DNA of 64,000 nucleotides from Glycomyces tritici (GCF_030403505.1 NZ_JAUEMJ010000004.1:396036-460035); one strand, 5' to 3'. Counted from the first letter of the stretch, positions 35,265 to 43,856 are shown. Notes: a model not told the origin generated them from the sequence alone. Made by a program: numbers and translations.

Positions 35265-35603
35265 ATGGCCGATGGACTCGTTCGCATTTTCGACACGGAG
35301 GAGAACGACCGAACACTGCGCTTCGGCGACCGCCGGATCTCCATCACCCCTGCGGTGGAGCAGGCCGAAGGAGGCCCGCTGAGCGCGTACTCGGCCCGCT
35401 TCGGCCGCGGCGAGCGCGCCGATCTCCCCGCCCCCTATGAGGAGATGTGGGTGGTCGTGCACGGCCGGCTGCTGATTCGCAGCGGCGAGACCGCGGTGCG
35501 GGTCGGCCCCGGCGAATTCCTCCATGTCCCGGAGAGGACACCGGGCGAGGTCGAGGCGCTTGAGGACACCACGCTCGTCTGCGTCTCGGTTCCCGCGCAT
35601 TGA
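35265..35603 (+). CDS. Cupin-domain protein (EutQ-like barrel)
   Basis: 112 residues from ATG 35265 behind GAGAGG. The barrel reads ISITPAVEQAEGGPLSAYSA, LPAPYEEMWVVVHGRLLIRS and AVRVGPGEFLHVPERTPGEV, the last being the second cupin motif (G-x-F-x-H-x-P). The Glu-Glu-Met-Trp in motif 1 and the His in motif 2 could bind a metal. It is most like the small ethanolamine-utilisation-type cupins, though no such pathway is nearby. Substrate unknown; single-gene unit. Confidence 0.75.
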   Translation: MADGLVRIFDTEENDRTLRFGDRRISITPAVEQAEGGPLSAYSARFGRGERADLPAPYEEMWVVVHGRLLIRSGETAVRVGPGEFLHVPERTPGEVEALEDTTLVCVSVPAH

Positions 35604-35815
35604 CCCCGCGGACCGGCATCGGCGTCCTCGAATGCTCGGGGCCGGGGTCGGCCAGGTCGGGGTCGGGGTAGCTGATGCAGCAGTCGCCGTTGCGCGTCGT
35701 GCGTCGGCACACCCCTGCTGCATCGTCAAGACGGTGTCTGCGCCACCGGTTCACCGACACCGAGGCCGCCCGGGCGCATCAGCCTGCGTGCGCTGCGCGG
35801 CCCTGTCGCGTCCCT

Positions 35816-36196
35816 TCAGTCGGCGCGCCGTACGAGGTGCGGGATGCCGACCGGGTTGGTGATCCAGTGGGCCTTCAGTCCGGTCGGCAGTGGCTCCAGC
35901 TCGTCCTGAGGCTCCACACCGTGCTCGGCCAGATGGCCGGTGGCCTGTTCCACGTCGTCCGTGAACAGCTCCAGCCAGAGTTCGGCGCTCGCGTAGTTGT
36001 CGACCCGGTCGAGCCAGAGTTTCACCGGCCCGAACTGGACGGACGCGCACTGCTGCACGCCGGATGCGATGCCGGCCGCGCTCTCGTCGACCACCTCCAT
36101 CCCCAGTGTGTCCCGGTAGAAGGCGACGGTCTCCTCGAACTTCGCTTTCGGAAGCTTCATGGCGATGTTCTGGCCTCCGCGGAACTGAGGGTTCAT
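35816..36196 (-). CDS. VOC-family (glyoxalase/bleomycin-resistance fold) protein
   Basis: 126 residues; ATG 36194-36196 overlaps the stop of the ArsR gene (ATGA). The betaalphabetabetabeta repeat is visible as MNPQFRGGQNIAMKLPKAKF, EETVAFYRDTLGMEV, SVQFGPVKLWLDRVD and ELFTDDVEQATGHLAEHGVE. Members bind divalent metal or small hydrophobics; the third gene of a SRPBCC-ArsR-VOC operon, it probably acts on the same unknown compound sensed by the regulator or is a resistance protein. Confidence 0.85.
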   Translation of the reverse strand: MNPQFRGGQNIAMKLPKAKFEETVAFYRDTLGMEVVDESAAGIASGVQQCASVQFGPVKLWLDRVDNYASAELWLELFTDDVEQATGHLAEHGVEPQDELEPLPTGLKAHWITNPVGIPHLVRRAD

Positions 36197-36540
36197 GACG
36201 GGTCCTCCGGTGTTCGGTCCAGATGGTCTTGCAGGGCGTCCAGGCGCGTGTCCCAGTCCCGGGCCATCGCGGCCAAGAACTGCTGCGCGACTTTCATCGG
36301 CGCGGAATGCAACCGGTACCGCACGCGGCGGCCCTCCCTCGGTTCCGGCGTCACCAGACCCGTCTCGGCGAGCAGTGCCAGGTGCTTGGCGATCGCCTGG
36401 CGCGTGATCGGCAACCGCTCGGCGAGTTCGGTGACGGTGGCCGGACCGCCGGACGCCAGCTCGGTCAGCACGGCCCGCCGGGTCGGGTCGGCGAGCGCGA
36501 TGAAGACCTGCTCGGCGGTCGCCTCGGCGTCAGGAGGCAT
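36193..36540 (-). CDS. ArsR-family winged-helix repressor
   Basis: Start at ATG 36538-36540 (MPPDAEATAEQVFIALADPT), inside the end of the preceding SRPBCC gene (11-base overlap); 115 residues. The HTH reads DPTRRAVLTELASGGPATVT, then ELAERLPITRQAIAKHLALL, and the wing VTPEPREGRRVRYRLHSAPM. No cysteine metal motif is visible, so it belongs to the non-metal subgroup that is often paired with AHSA1/SRPBCC genes. It probably binds the tandem palindromes at 36977-37023 and represses its own operon. Confidence 0.9.
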   Translation of the reverse strand: MPPDAEATAEQVFIALADPTRRAVLTELASGGPATVTELAERLPITRQAIAKHLALLAETGLVTPEPREGRRVRYRLHSAPMKVAQQFLAAMARDWDTRLDALQDHLDRTPEDPS

Positions 36541-36961
36541 CGAGGTATGCGACGAGTTCATCGAGCTCGATCGCCCATCCTTCGACGTTGCCTTCGAACG
36601 CCTCGCGGTGCGCACTCTCGGGGAGCTGCGCGAATCCGGTCTCGACCACGCGAAGCAGCGTGCCCGCGGCGATCGGCTCGAGGGTGAACTCGACATAGGT
36701 GCGGCGCGGGTCGTCCTCGGGCAGTCCGGTGATCGGCCAGGTGAAGCCGAAGACCTTCGCCTTCTCTGCCCGCTCCACGCGGAGGTCGGCGGTCTCGCCC
36801 CCGGGCCAACGCATCCACCCCGACCCGCCCGGGCGCGGATCGATCCGCGCTTCGGACCCGAACCAGCCGCTCAGGCCCTCGGCGGTCGTCAGCGCGGCCC
36901 ATACCCGGTCCGGCGGATGAGCGAGCTCCACGGTGCGTTCGATGCTGTCCGGAAATCCCAT
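36530..36961 (-). CDS. SRPBCC/AHSA1-family ligand-binding protein
   Basis: 143 residues from ATG 36959-36961. The helix-grip fold is read from MGFPDSIERTVELAHPPDRV, WAALTTAEGLSGWFGSEARI and YVEFTLEPIAAGTLLRVVET, with the closing helix FEGNVEGWAIELDELVAYLD. These proteins bind hydrophobic ligands in a deep pocket. First gene of the operon; the START-like protein and repressor are frequently paired in actinobacteria, but the ligand is unknown. Confidence 0.87.
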   Translation of the reverse strand: MGFPDSIERTVELAHPPDRVWAALTTAEGLSGWFGSEARIDPRPGGSGWMRWPGGETADLRVERAEKAKVFGFTWPITGLPEDDPRRTYVEFTLEPIAAGTLLRVVETGFAQLPESAHREAFEGNVEGWAIELDELVAYLDAS

Positions 36962-36976
36962 CGCCTGCCTCCAATG

Positions 36977-37023
36977 ATCGCAACCTCAGGGTTGCGATGC
37001 TATCGCAACCATTGAGTTGCGTC
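36977..37023. promoter_or_regulatory. Tandem ArsR operators
   Basis: ATCGCAACC-TCAG-GGTTGCGAT (36977-36998) is a perfect 9-bp inverted repeat with a 4-base spacer. A second, imperfect copy ATCGCAACC-ATTG-AGTTGCGTC lies at 37002-37023. Both are immediately upstream of the SRPBCC start. The remaining bases to 37264 hold no gene. Confidence 0.82.
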
Positions 37024-37264
37024 AACTCGACGGGGCCGGCAACTGTGGCATTGGATCGGCCTGCCGACCCGAACGCTGGTCGTTTCCGGTACGCCGTTGA
37101 CGCGGAGCGCGCGCCCGCTACGCCGTAGCGAACGTGGGGCGGGTCGAGGCATCAGCCTGTTCGCGAGTCGCCGACAGACGGCCGGGAAAGCAGGGGCACC
37201 CAGGTGCAGGCGGCAGAAGAAGGGGCCCTCGGTTCGCATCAGTCTCGGCAATGCGCGCGAGACG

Positions 37265-38305
37265 TCAGCTGGCGTTGTATGAGGCGATGATGTCCCAGGC
37301 CAGGTCTTCCCACTGGGCATAGGCGTCCGGGAACGCCGAGACCTGGACGGTCTGAGCCGCCGTTGTGACGGGCATGTCCCTCCAGTCGTCGACCCGCTTG
37401 AGCGAGTCGTAGAACTTGGAAGCCGAGGTCTTCGGGTCCATGAGCTCTTTGACGCTGCCCCAGCCCGAAGAGGGCCGCTGCTGAAAGAGTCCTACCGAGT
37501 CGTGGTCAGAGCCTTCGGCCTGGTACTCGTAGTTGTAGGACTCCGCGACGTTGACATTCGCGTAGTTCTTGAACTTGGACTCCTGCATGGCGGTCGCCAA
37601 CGCGATCGCCCAGGCTTTCTGGTCGAGTCCTTCGTCCTTGCCGGCCTCGATGATGGCGACGGCGTTGGCCATCTGGAGCTCGCTGAGCCCACCGACAGGC
37701 TCGGGCTCGGCTGCTTCTTGAGCTGCGGCCGCCGCCGCACGCTGGTCGTTCGCGATCGATTCGGCGGCCGCCGCTGCGGACTCCTCGGAGAGTGCGGTCT
37801 CGGCGGCCACGACGTCGACATGCGGCTGCACGGCAGGTTGGGTGCCCAGGCCGCTGATGGCCATCGCGGCGCTGCCGGTGGAACCGATGAATATCGCGGT
37901 GGCCGCGCCCATGACGGTCACCCGCATGCCGAATCGATCGACAACCTTGGCGAGCAGCCGCCTTCCCAGGTCGGCGGCCTCTGCGACCACCGGTCCCGCC
38001 GACTCGGCGACGACGACGGCGACGTACTTCAAACGGGCGGTCCAGGGCTGGAGTCGCCGGGACGACCAAGCGATCAAGCATTCGACTCGCTCAATGGCGG
38101 GTGCCGCGGTCTCACGGAGCCGTCCAGCGAGTGTCGCCGCAGGAGTCATGGCATCCCCGAGGAACCAGGCGACGCTTGCTACGACCGCTCCTAGCCGGGC
38201 AGACCAGATGCTGGACCGCCGACGCGACCCACTGGCCCGCGAACTGGCCCGCGTTCGGATGGAGGGGACGGCGCCCTGGGCGAGGCCGAGTGCGCCTTCA
38301 TTCAT
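37265..38305 (-). CDS. Membrane-anchored lysozyme-like transglycosylase
   Basis: ATG 38303-38305 (MNEGALGLAQGAVPSIRTRA) is preferred, 346 residues; the true start is uncertain as the ribosome site is weak. The N-terminal part is basic with a hydrophobic segment (~45-65) and a second one (VTVMGAATAIFIGSTGSAAM, ~145). After an Ala/Glu-rich coiled region (~185-215) the catalytic domain has LSELQMANAVAIIEAGKDEG, LATAMQESKF (catalytic Glu) and HDSVGLFQQRPSSGWG, as in actinobacterial SLT-type proteins that cut peptidoglycan glycan strands. It is anchored to the membrane with the enzyme facing the wall. Confidence 0.83.
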   Translation of the reverse strand: MNEGALGLAQGAVPSIRTRASSRASGSRRRSSIWSARLGAVVASVAWFLGDAMTPAATLAGRLRETAAPAIERVECLIAWSSRRLQPWTARLKYVAVVVAESAGPVVAEAADLGRRLLAKVVDRFGMRVTVMGAATAIFIGSTGSAAMAISGLGTQPAVQPHVDVVAAETALSEESAAAAAESIANDQRAAAAAAQEAAEPEPVGGLSELQMANAVAIIEAGKDEGLDQKAWAIALATAMQESKFKNYANVNVAESYNYEYQAEGSDHDSVGLFQQRPSSGWGSVKELMDPKTSASKFYDSLKRVDDWRDMPVTTAAQTVQVSAFPDAYAQWEDLAWDIIASYNAS

Positions 38306-38667
38306 CTGCCGGTTCTGCACCGGCCAAACGTAGAATCGGAGGTACGAGCGGAGATGTTGGCCATTTCCAAGCCACTCCAGATCGGCGAGCACTACAAGAC
38401 GAACCGATCGCCTTGCGGCCTTCGCCAGGAAGTTGCGGTAGAGCGCTCACCATCTACTTGCTCGGTGTCTTACCTGATTTGTCCCCTCCGGTGGGCATAC
38501 GGAGGTACGGGTTTCACCTCGTCTTTTCGGGCAGGGCCAGATCGCCGCAAAGATAATGTGACCGTGCACACCGTCGCTGCCGACGATCCGGACAGACGGA
38601 ACAAACGCTCCGCCTGAGCCAGTCGGTCCAAAGGAAGAGCTCGGCAAGCATCAGCGCCGATCGGCGG
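38306..38667. other. 362-bp gap, no gene recognised
   Basis: Noncoding between two minus-strand genes. I compared it with known riboswitch motifs controlling wall-hydrolase genes in actinobacteria and saw no convincing match. Slightly lower GC than its neighbours, consistent with a promoter region for the transglycosylase. Confidence 0.4.
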
Positions 38668-39939
38668 TCACAGCCCGACGACGATCAAGGCGATGTCGTC
38701 GCGTGCGAGGCCGCTGCCCACACCGAGGTCGGACATCAGCGCGTCGGCCAGTACTTCCGGATCGTGGTTGCTGTGGCGTCCCAACGTCGTGATGAGGCGG
38801 TCGAGCCCCACGTCGATGTCCTCCCCGCGGCGCTCGATCAACCCGTCGGTATAGAGCACGAGGGTATCGCCGGGGATGTAGGAACGCCCGGCCTGCGAGC
38901 AGGGCACGTGCTGGGGGCGAGCGCCCAGCGGCGGATCGAGGGCCTGGTTCAGCAGCTCGCACTCGCCGTTCGAGTGCAGCAGAACAGGGGGCGGGTGCCC
39001 CGCGTTGGTGTAGGTGATCAACCGGCTGGCGGGGTCCACCAGCGCGTTGATCGATGTGGTGTTCATGGCCCCCTCAATCGAGCGGGCGAACAGGCCCAGG
39101 ACCTCCAAGGCTTGAGCGGGCCGCTCCAAGGTGCGGGCGGCGGCGTTGACCACACTTCGCAGCATGCCCATGACCGCGGCGGCCTCCAGGCCGTGCCCGA
39201 CGACGTCGCCTATCGTCAGCGCAAAGCGGCCGTCTTGCAGGTCGATCAAGTCGTACCAGTCCCCCGACACGGCCAGCGAGTCATCGGCGGGCAGGTAACG
39301 CACCGCGACGTCGTCGTGGTGCTCGAAGTCCGGCGTCATCAGCATGGTCCGCTGCAGGGTGACCGTCATTTCATGCTCGCGCATGTGGGCCAGCCGCAGT
39401 TCCTGGTTGAGGTGGTTCAGCTCGAGAGCCCGCGCGTACAGCTCGGTCTCCTCTGCCGCCCTCTCGATCGACGGCTCGTCACCGGGGGCGATGGCCTTGA
39501 TGAGCGGGGTCACGTCGTCCATCCGAAGGACGATCCACTTGACTGCGCGGTCCGGGCCCAGGATCGGCGTGTTGACCGGCAACCACCAGCGCTTCTGGGC
39601 CACTTCGGGCCGACCCATTGGGATTTCACAATGCTGCAGCGCCATCGTGTCCGGCTCCCGCGACTGAAGGACCTTGTCAAGTGAAGCTCTCAGGTTCTCC
39701 ATCCCGTTCGTCTTGGGATCGGCCCGGTTCTCCGGGAATGAGTCGAAGAGGTATCGCCCGAGCAGGTCCTCGCGCGTGCGGCCGGCGGCTTTGAGATAGG
39801 CCCGGTTGACCTCGACGAGCACCAGATCGGGACCGAGCACCGCGCACGGGCTCGGTGTCGCCTCGAAGAGCGCGGCGTAATCCAGGTCCGTTGTTGCCGA
39901 CCGGCTCTGCGCCTCATGCGTCCTATCCACGAGCTTCAA
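38668..39939 (-). CDS. PAS-domain SpoIIE-type PP2C phosphatase
   Basis: Start TTG 39937-39939 after GGGGG (423 residues); GTG at 39930 is an alternative. A PAS domain (~18-125: YAALFEATPSPCAVLGPDLV, VNRAYLKAAGRTREDLLGRY) is followed by a helical linker (~150-185) and the PPM/SpoIIE catalytic domain: SGDWYDLIDLQDGRFALTIG, DVVGHGLEAAAVMG, NAGHPPPVLLH, LYTDGLIERR and ARDDIALIVV carry the metal-binding Asp residues. It dephosphorylates an anti-anti-sigma factor in response to a PAS signal, relieving sigma-factor inhibition. No sigma, anti-sigma or STAS gene is adjacent. Confidence 0.92.
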   Translation of the reverse strand: MKLVDRTHEAQSRSATTDLDYAALFEATPSPCAVLGPDLVLVEVNRAYLKAAGRTREDLLGRYLFDSFPENRADPKTNGMENLRASLDKVLQSREPDTMALQHCEIPMGRPEVAQKRWWLPVNTPILGPDRAVKWIVLRMDDVTPLIKAIAPGDEPSIERAAEETELYARALELNHLNQELRLAHMREHEMTVTLQRTMLMTPDFEHHDDVAVRYLPADDSLAVSGDWYDLIDLQDGRFALTIGDVVGHGLEAAAVMGMLRSVVNAAARTLERPAQALEVLGLFARSIEGAMNTTSINALVDPASRLITYTNAGHPPPVLLHSNGECELLNQALDPPLGARPQHVPCSQAGRSYIPGDTLVLYTDGLIERRGEDIDVGLDRLITTLGRHSNHDPEVLADALMSDLGVGSGLARDDIALIVVGL

Positions 39940-40179
39940 CCCCCAGGGTTACGCTACCTCCACTCACCTGCGGATATGCGCTTGATCGCACTTGAAACGC
40001 GGTGCCGACGGCAATCCGACCTGGCCTGAAGGCGAGGTTCGGGGAGGGCTGGGGCGGCGCCGGCGAGACGGACGAGTCGACGCACGGTCAATGCCTCATG
40101 CTCGTCCTAAGTAGGCTGTGACTCTCGCGCACCCTTAGCGAAGGACGACAGCGGTCACCACCGGGCCGGCACAGCAAGA

Positions 40180-40209
40180 AGCCGACCGGCTCATAAGAAC
40201 CGGTCGGCT
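40180..40209. terminator. Hairpin downstream of tRNA-Ser(GCU)
   Basis: AGCCGACCGG (40180-40189) and CCGGTCGGCT (40200-40209), ten-base loop. It lies past the 3' end of the tRNA on the minus strand. The rest of 39940-40179 shows no gene. Confidence 0.7.
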
Positions 40210-40237
40210 ACTGTTTTCGCAGGTCAACCTGCATATG

Positions 40238-40328
40238 TGGCGGAGGATATGGGATTTGAACCCATGATCGGGTATCACCCGAAACCCGCTTAGCAGGCGG
40301 GCGCACTAGGCCACTATGCGAATCCTCC
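40238..40328 (-). tRNA. tRNA-Ser (anticodon GCU), CCA encoded
   Basis: Mature tRNA 40328 to 40241, with CCA at 40240-40238. The acceptor GGAGGAT pairs with ATCCTCC, discriminator G. The anticodon loop is CTGCTAA with GCT, decoding AGC/AGU. A long variable arm (GGGTGATACCC) is typical of serine tRNAs; the T-loop is GGTTCAAATCC. Confidence 0.95.
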
Positions 40329-40403
40329 AGGACGCGCCGGAGCACGTACCAAGCACAGAGCATACCGGTCCGGTCCCGGAACGCCCAAGCGGGTTCGGGT
40401 CGG

Positions 40404-41198
40404 TCAGAGCCAGCTCACGTGGGGCGCGACCAGGAGGTATCCGACGAAGGCGGCGATGTCGAGGAGGGTGTGGGCCCAGATCAGAGGGCCGGTGCGCTTC
40501 CAGCGGAGATAGAACACCGCGAAGACGGCGCCCATGACCATGTTGCCGACGAACCCGCCGAAGCCCTGGTAGAGGTGGTAGGTGCCGCGGAGGACGGCAT
40601 GGGTGACGATGATCGCGAGCGGGCTCCAAGCGAGCTGGCGCAGGCGCGTGACGAGGTAGCCGAGGCCGACGACCTCCTCGATGACCGCGTTCTTGAGCGC
40701 GGCCAGGACGAGGATCGGGACGGCCCACCACACGTCGTTGAGGTTCGCCGCGGCGATCTCGGCGTTCAATCCGAGGGCGCGGGCGGTGAGGTAGAGGCCG
40801 AGGCCGGGGATGCCGATGCACGCGGCCAGGCCGGCCCCGCTGAGGAGGTCGAAGGCGGGGCGGCGGGTGTCGAGGCCGATGGCGCGGAAGGGGTTCCCGC
40901 GGTCGAGGCTCAGCAGGTGCAGGGCGAGCGCGACGGGCGCCATCGCGAGGACGAGGCTGACGAGCTGCCGCGAGAGGTCGTACCAGGGGCGTTCGGCCTC
41001 GGCCTTCGCCGAGTTCATGGACTGCACGCTGTCGGCGAGGCCGCCCGGTTCGGTGAGGGTGCCGATGATGCCGACGATCGACCAGATCGCGGACGCGCCC
41101 AGGGACAGGGCGAGGACGATCCAGATCTCGCGCCTGATGACGCGGGGCGCGAGCAGTGCCGGTGCTTCGGCGAGCGCGGTCTCGGGGCGGTTCGACAT
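40404..41198 (-). CDS. CPBP-family (CAAX-protease-like) membrane protein
   Basis: ATG 41196-41198 (MSNRPETALAEAPALLAPRV), 264 residues; about eight hydrophobic helices. Position of CPBP motif 1 reads VIEEVVGLGYLVTRL, with the Glu pair but no Arg where EExxxR is expected. Motif 2 gives a His in VTHAVLRGTYHLYQG, and motif 3 a His in IWAHTLLDIAAFVG. Family members are intramembrane metalloproteases or bacteriocin-immunity proteins. Loss of the Arg may mean altered or no protease activity. It is transcribed divergently from the fhuF-like gene. Confidence 0.78.
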   Translation of the reverse strand: MSNRPETALAEAPALLAPRVIRREIWIVLALSLGASAIWSIVGIIGTLTEPGGLADSVQSMNSAKAEAERPWYDLSRQLVSLVLAMAPVALALHLLSLDRGNPFRAIGLDTRRPAFDLLSGAGLAACIGIPGLGLYLTARALGLNAEIAAANLNDVWWAVPILVLAALKNAVIEEVVGLGYLVTRLRQLAWSPLAIIVTHAVLRGTYHLYQGFGGFVGNMVMGAVFAVFYLRWKRTGPLIWAHTLLDIAAFVGYLLVAPHVSWL

Positions 41199-41425
41199 GC
41201 GTTCCAGCCTGCCAGAACGGCGGAACACGCGTGCCGACCGGTCGACACGCCCGGGCTGTGCCGACTATCGGCCGTCGCACTTGGTGTGCGACGCGTCGAC
41301 CCGGGGGTTCGAGATGATCATGGAACGAGGCGAGGTGCTGTGAGTCTCATCCCACTCGGCGACGCTCACCATTCACGGCACCTCGCTTTCCTACACCCCG
41401 TCGCGGCCCGGTGTCTGTCGGTTTC

Positions 41426-41474
41426 TTGACATTCGTCGTTGCAAATCAGGTAAGGTTAGCCAGTCCTTACCTGA
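41426..41474 (+). promoter_or_regulatory. Promoter with DtxR/IdeR-type iron box
   Basis: TTGACA (41426-41431) and TAAGGT (41451-41456) with a long 19-base spacer. A perfect inverted repeat TCAGGTAAGG (41446-41455) / CCTTACCTGA (41465-41474), nine bases apart, covers the -10. Its central 19 bases match the IdeR consensus at about 13 positions. This implies iron-dependent repression of the fhuF-like gene. Confidence 0.75.
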
Positions 41475-41486
41475 GAGGGGTACGCT

Positions 41487-42368
41487 ATGCGGCTCGCGAT
41501 TGCGGAGGCTCATGTCCTGAGCACCACCGCACTCGAACGCCGCCCCCTGGCGCCCCTCCCGGTGGAGCGCCCGAACCGCCTCCCGGCTCCGCTTCCCCAC
41601 CCGATCGAAGCGCTCCGCACCGTCGCCGACCGGGTCGACCGCGACGTCAGCGTCCACCCGCTCGCGGGCGTACGCGCCTGGCTCGACGGTGAGGCGCCCC
41701 GAGACGGGATCGAGTTCCCCGCCGCCGAGCTGGCCGCCGGCGAGCGAGTCGAGGAGCTCATGGGCACGGCGGGCGCACTGTGGGGCGGCTCCGCCCACGC
41801 GAACGCGGCCCTCGCCTGGAAGACCTACTGCTACTGGACGCTCGCGCCGGTCGTGCTCGGCTATGTCGCCGCCCGACGCGTCCCGGTCATGGACGCCTCG
41901 AACGCGGTCTTCCGCGTCGCCGAGGACGCCCCGATGTTCTCGGTACGCCAGCTGCAGCCGCGGTTCCTGGTCCTGCCGCACGACCCGAGTGCGGCGCACC
42001 CCGAGGCAGAAGTGGTCGCGAACGAGGCGGTCCTGCTGGACCGCTTGCGCGCCACCGTGTTCGAGGACCACCTGGGCCCGGTGCTGGAAGCGTTCCTCGC
42101 CAAGGCGCGGGTCGGGCGCCGCACCCTCATGGGCTCGGTCGCTTCGGGGATCGCCTACGCGGTCGCGTCGATCGCGCAGGTCGTGCCGGACCCCGACGAC
42201 GTGCTCGCCAAGACGCTGCTGGAGACGCTGGACGTCGCCGACCTGGTCGACATCACCACGGACGAAGTGGGCCGGCTGGTCTACCAGCGGCGCACCTGCT
42301 GCCTCGCGCTCACCATCGACGGCAACCGCACCTGCTCGACCTGCTGCGTGCGCCAGGAGCGGCCCTGA
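41487..42368 (+). CDS. fhuF: FhuF-like (2Fe-2S) siderophore-iron reductase
   Basis: 293 residues from ATG 41487 behind GAGAGGGG. The C-terminus has the FhuF iron-sulfur motif: RTCCLALTIDG followed by NRTCSTCCVRQE (Cys-Cys-x10-Cys-x2-Cys). The central domain (GGSAHANAALAWKTYCYWTL, RFLVLPHDPSAAHPEAEVVA) is as in siderophore-interacting FhuF relatives of actinobacteria. It reduces ferric iron from imported siderophores in the cytoplasm. The iron box upstream supports the role; no siderophore transporter is in the window. Confidence 0.85.
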   Translation: MRLAIAEAHVLSTTALERRPLAPLPVERPNRLPAPLPHPIEALRTVADRVDRDVSVHPLAGVRAWLDGEAPRDGIEFPAAELAAGERVEELMGTAGALWGGSAHANAALAWKTYCYWTLAPVVLGYVAARRVPVMDASNAVFRVAEDAPMFSVRQLQPRFLVLPHDPSAAHPEAEVVANEAVLLDRLRATVFEDHLGPVLEAFLAKARVGRRTLMGSVASGIAYAVASIAQVVPDPDDVLAKTLLETLDVADLVDITTDEVGRLVYQRRTCCLALTIDGNRTCSTCCVRQERP

Positions 42369-42407
42369 CGGCCGTTTGGTAGATTGGCGCTTGCCCCAAA
42401 GGGCCCT

Positions 42408-42496
42408 GGAGGGGTCGCATAGTGGACTAGTGCAGCGGTCTTGAAAACCGCCGTGGGTGTCAAAGCTCACCGTGGGTTCGAATCCCACCCTCTCCG
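42408..42496 (+). tRNA. tRNA-Ser (anticodon UGA)
   Basis: 89 nt; acceptor GGAGGGG pairs with CCTCTCC (one G-U), discriminator G at 42496; CCA is not encoded. The anticodon stem-loop CGGTCTTGAAAACCG carries TGA (codon UCA and wobble). The long variable arm and the T-arm GTGGGTTCGAATCCCAC are typical. Confidence 0.94.
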
Positions 42497-42754
42497 CAAC
42501 CATCAGCGAGTTCGGCTCTTGACCAGGGAATTCCTCGGCCAAGGGCCGTTTGGCGTGCTATGGGTGCGGTCCGGCCGAACCGACCGGTCAGGCCGGGCGT
42601 CCGGTCGGATTCCGGTAGGCGACACCGAGACCGAACCGGCCGAGGAACGTCTGACGAAGCATGGGAATCCTGCGAGGTCCCTCTCCGCCACCTGCCGCCG
42701 ATCGTTCGCGGCAATTCCGGCGAACGGTGCATTCGCGCCAGCAATCGATCGCAC

Positions 42755-42788
42755 AGACCCCCGGCCACTGCTGTGCGCGTGGGGGTCT
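42755..42788 (+). terminator. Weak hairpin in the 363-bp gap 42497-42859
   Basis: AGACCCCC (42755-42762) pairs with GGGGGTCT (42781-42788), followed by TGTC. No coding gene is recognised between the tRNA and mshD, so this could end the tRNA transcript or an unannotated small RNA. Confidence 0.45.
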
Positions 42789-42811
42789 TGTCGTGCTCAG
42801 GGCATGAAAAA

Positions 42812-42842
42812 GGACTCAGCACCCCGGCACGGTGCTGAGTCC
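42812..42842 (-). terminator. Intrinsic terminator acting on the minus strand, upstream of mshD
   Basis: GGACTCAGCACC (42812-42823) and GGTGCTGAGTCC (42831-42842), perfect 12-bp stem and seven-base loop. On the minus strand it is followed by TTTTTC, the classic rho-independent form. There is no minus-strand gene between it and the Nudix gene at 43916. Confidence 0.8.
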
Positions 42843-42859
42843 ACGATTAGGGTAACCCC

Positions 42860-43795
42860 ATGGCGCAACATGCTTCACTTCCGGGTCGGGATATTCACAG
42901 AATCGTTACGATGGCGCACCGCAGCGAGGAGGCGGACGGCATCGCCCCGTTCAACGAGCAGACGACGCTCGCACTGTCCCGCCACCCCGAACGCCATCGG
43001 CGGCATTTCGTTGTGCGCCTAGGCGAAACGGTCATCGCCTACGCGGGGGTGGAGAAGATCGGCGACGTCGCCGAGGCAGAGATGGCCGTCGATCCGTCGC
43101 ATCGCGGCAAGGGTGTCGGGCACCGGTTGCTCCTCAACGTCCTGGATTGGATTGAGGCGGACATCACGGTATTGCGAATGTGGGCGCACGGCGATCTGCC
43201 CGTTTCGCAGCGGTTCGCAGCGAAGCACGGCTTCACGCGGGACCGCGTGCTGTTCCAGTTCTCGCGCGACCTCGACGGTTTCGCTTGGCCCGCGGCGTGG
43301 CCGGAGGGCATCGGCCGGAACTGGCCGGTCGGCGACGGCCCGGCCGCAACCCTGCCTGAAGGGGTGCGGTTGCGGCCCTTCAGGGTCGGCCGCGACGAGG
43401 CCGAGTGGCTGCGGGTGAACGCGGCGGCGTTCGCCGCCCATCCCGAGCAGGGCCGCTGGACCGCAGCGGATCTCGCCGCGCGCGAGCAGGAGACCTGGTT
43501 CGACCCCGACGGTCTGCTGGTGGCAGAGGATGAACAGGGACTGCTCGGCTTCCACTGGACCAAAGTGGAGGACGGCATCGGCGAGGTCTACGTCCTCGGC
43601 GTCGACCCCCGCGCGCAGGGCACCGGCCTTGGCCGGACCCTCACCCTCGCCGGGCTCGCCCACCTTGCGGCGCATGGGATCAAGCAGGTCGAACTCTACG
43701 CCGACGAGTCGAACACCAAGGCGGTCAAGCTGTACCGCTCGCAGGGGTTCGACGTCGTGCGCACCGACGTGCAGTGGGCGAAGCGCCTGCGCTGA
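42860..43795 (+). CDS. mshD: Mycothiol synthase (GNAT acetyltransferase)
   Basis: 311 residues from ATG 42860. Two tandem GNAT domains: the first with VDPSHRGKGVGHRLLLNVLD, the second with LGVDPRAQGTGLGRTLTLAG. The segment AAFAAHPEQGRWTAADLAAR then WFDPDGLLVAED is the MshD signature. The enzyme acetylates Cys-GlcN-Ins with acetyl-CoA in the last step of mycothiol synthesis in the cytoplasm, and is confined to actinobacteria. Lone gene; a strong hairpin with a minus-strand T-tract precedes it. Confidence 0.92.
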   Translation: MAQHASLPGRDIHRIVTMAHRSEEADGIAPFNEQTTLALSRHPERHRRHFVVRLGETVIAYAGVEKIGDVAEAEMAVDPSHRGKGVGHRLLLNVLDWIEADITVLRMWAHGDLPVSQRFAAKHGFTRDRVLFQFSRDLDGFAWPAAWPEGIGRNWPVGDGPAATLPEGVRLRPFRVGRDEAEWLRVNAAAFAAHPEQGRWTAADLAAREQETWFDPDGLLVAEDEQGLLGFHWTKVEDGIGEVYVLGVDPRAQGTGLGRTLTLAGLAHLAAHGIKQVELYADESNTKAVKLYRSQGFDVVRTDVQWAKRLR

Positions 43796-43856
43796 GCGGA
43801 AGCGAGCGAGGCTCGCGTGAATGATCGACTACGCAGTGTCCGACCGCGCGGGTACG

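Noticed and set aside
38306..38667. c-di-AMP (ydaO-type) riboswitch before the transglycosylase gene
   Set aside because: Expected for some wall-hydrolase genes, but the conserved helices and loop sequences could not be identified.
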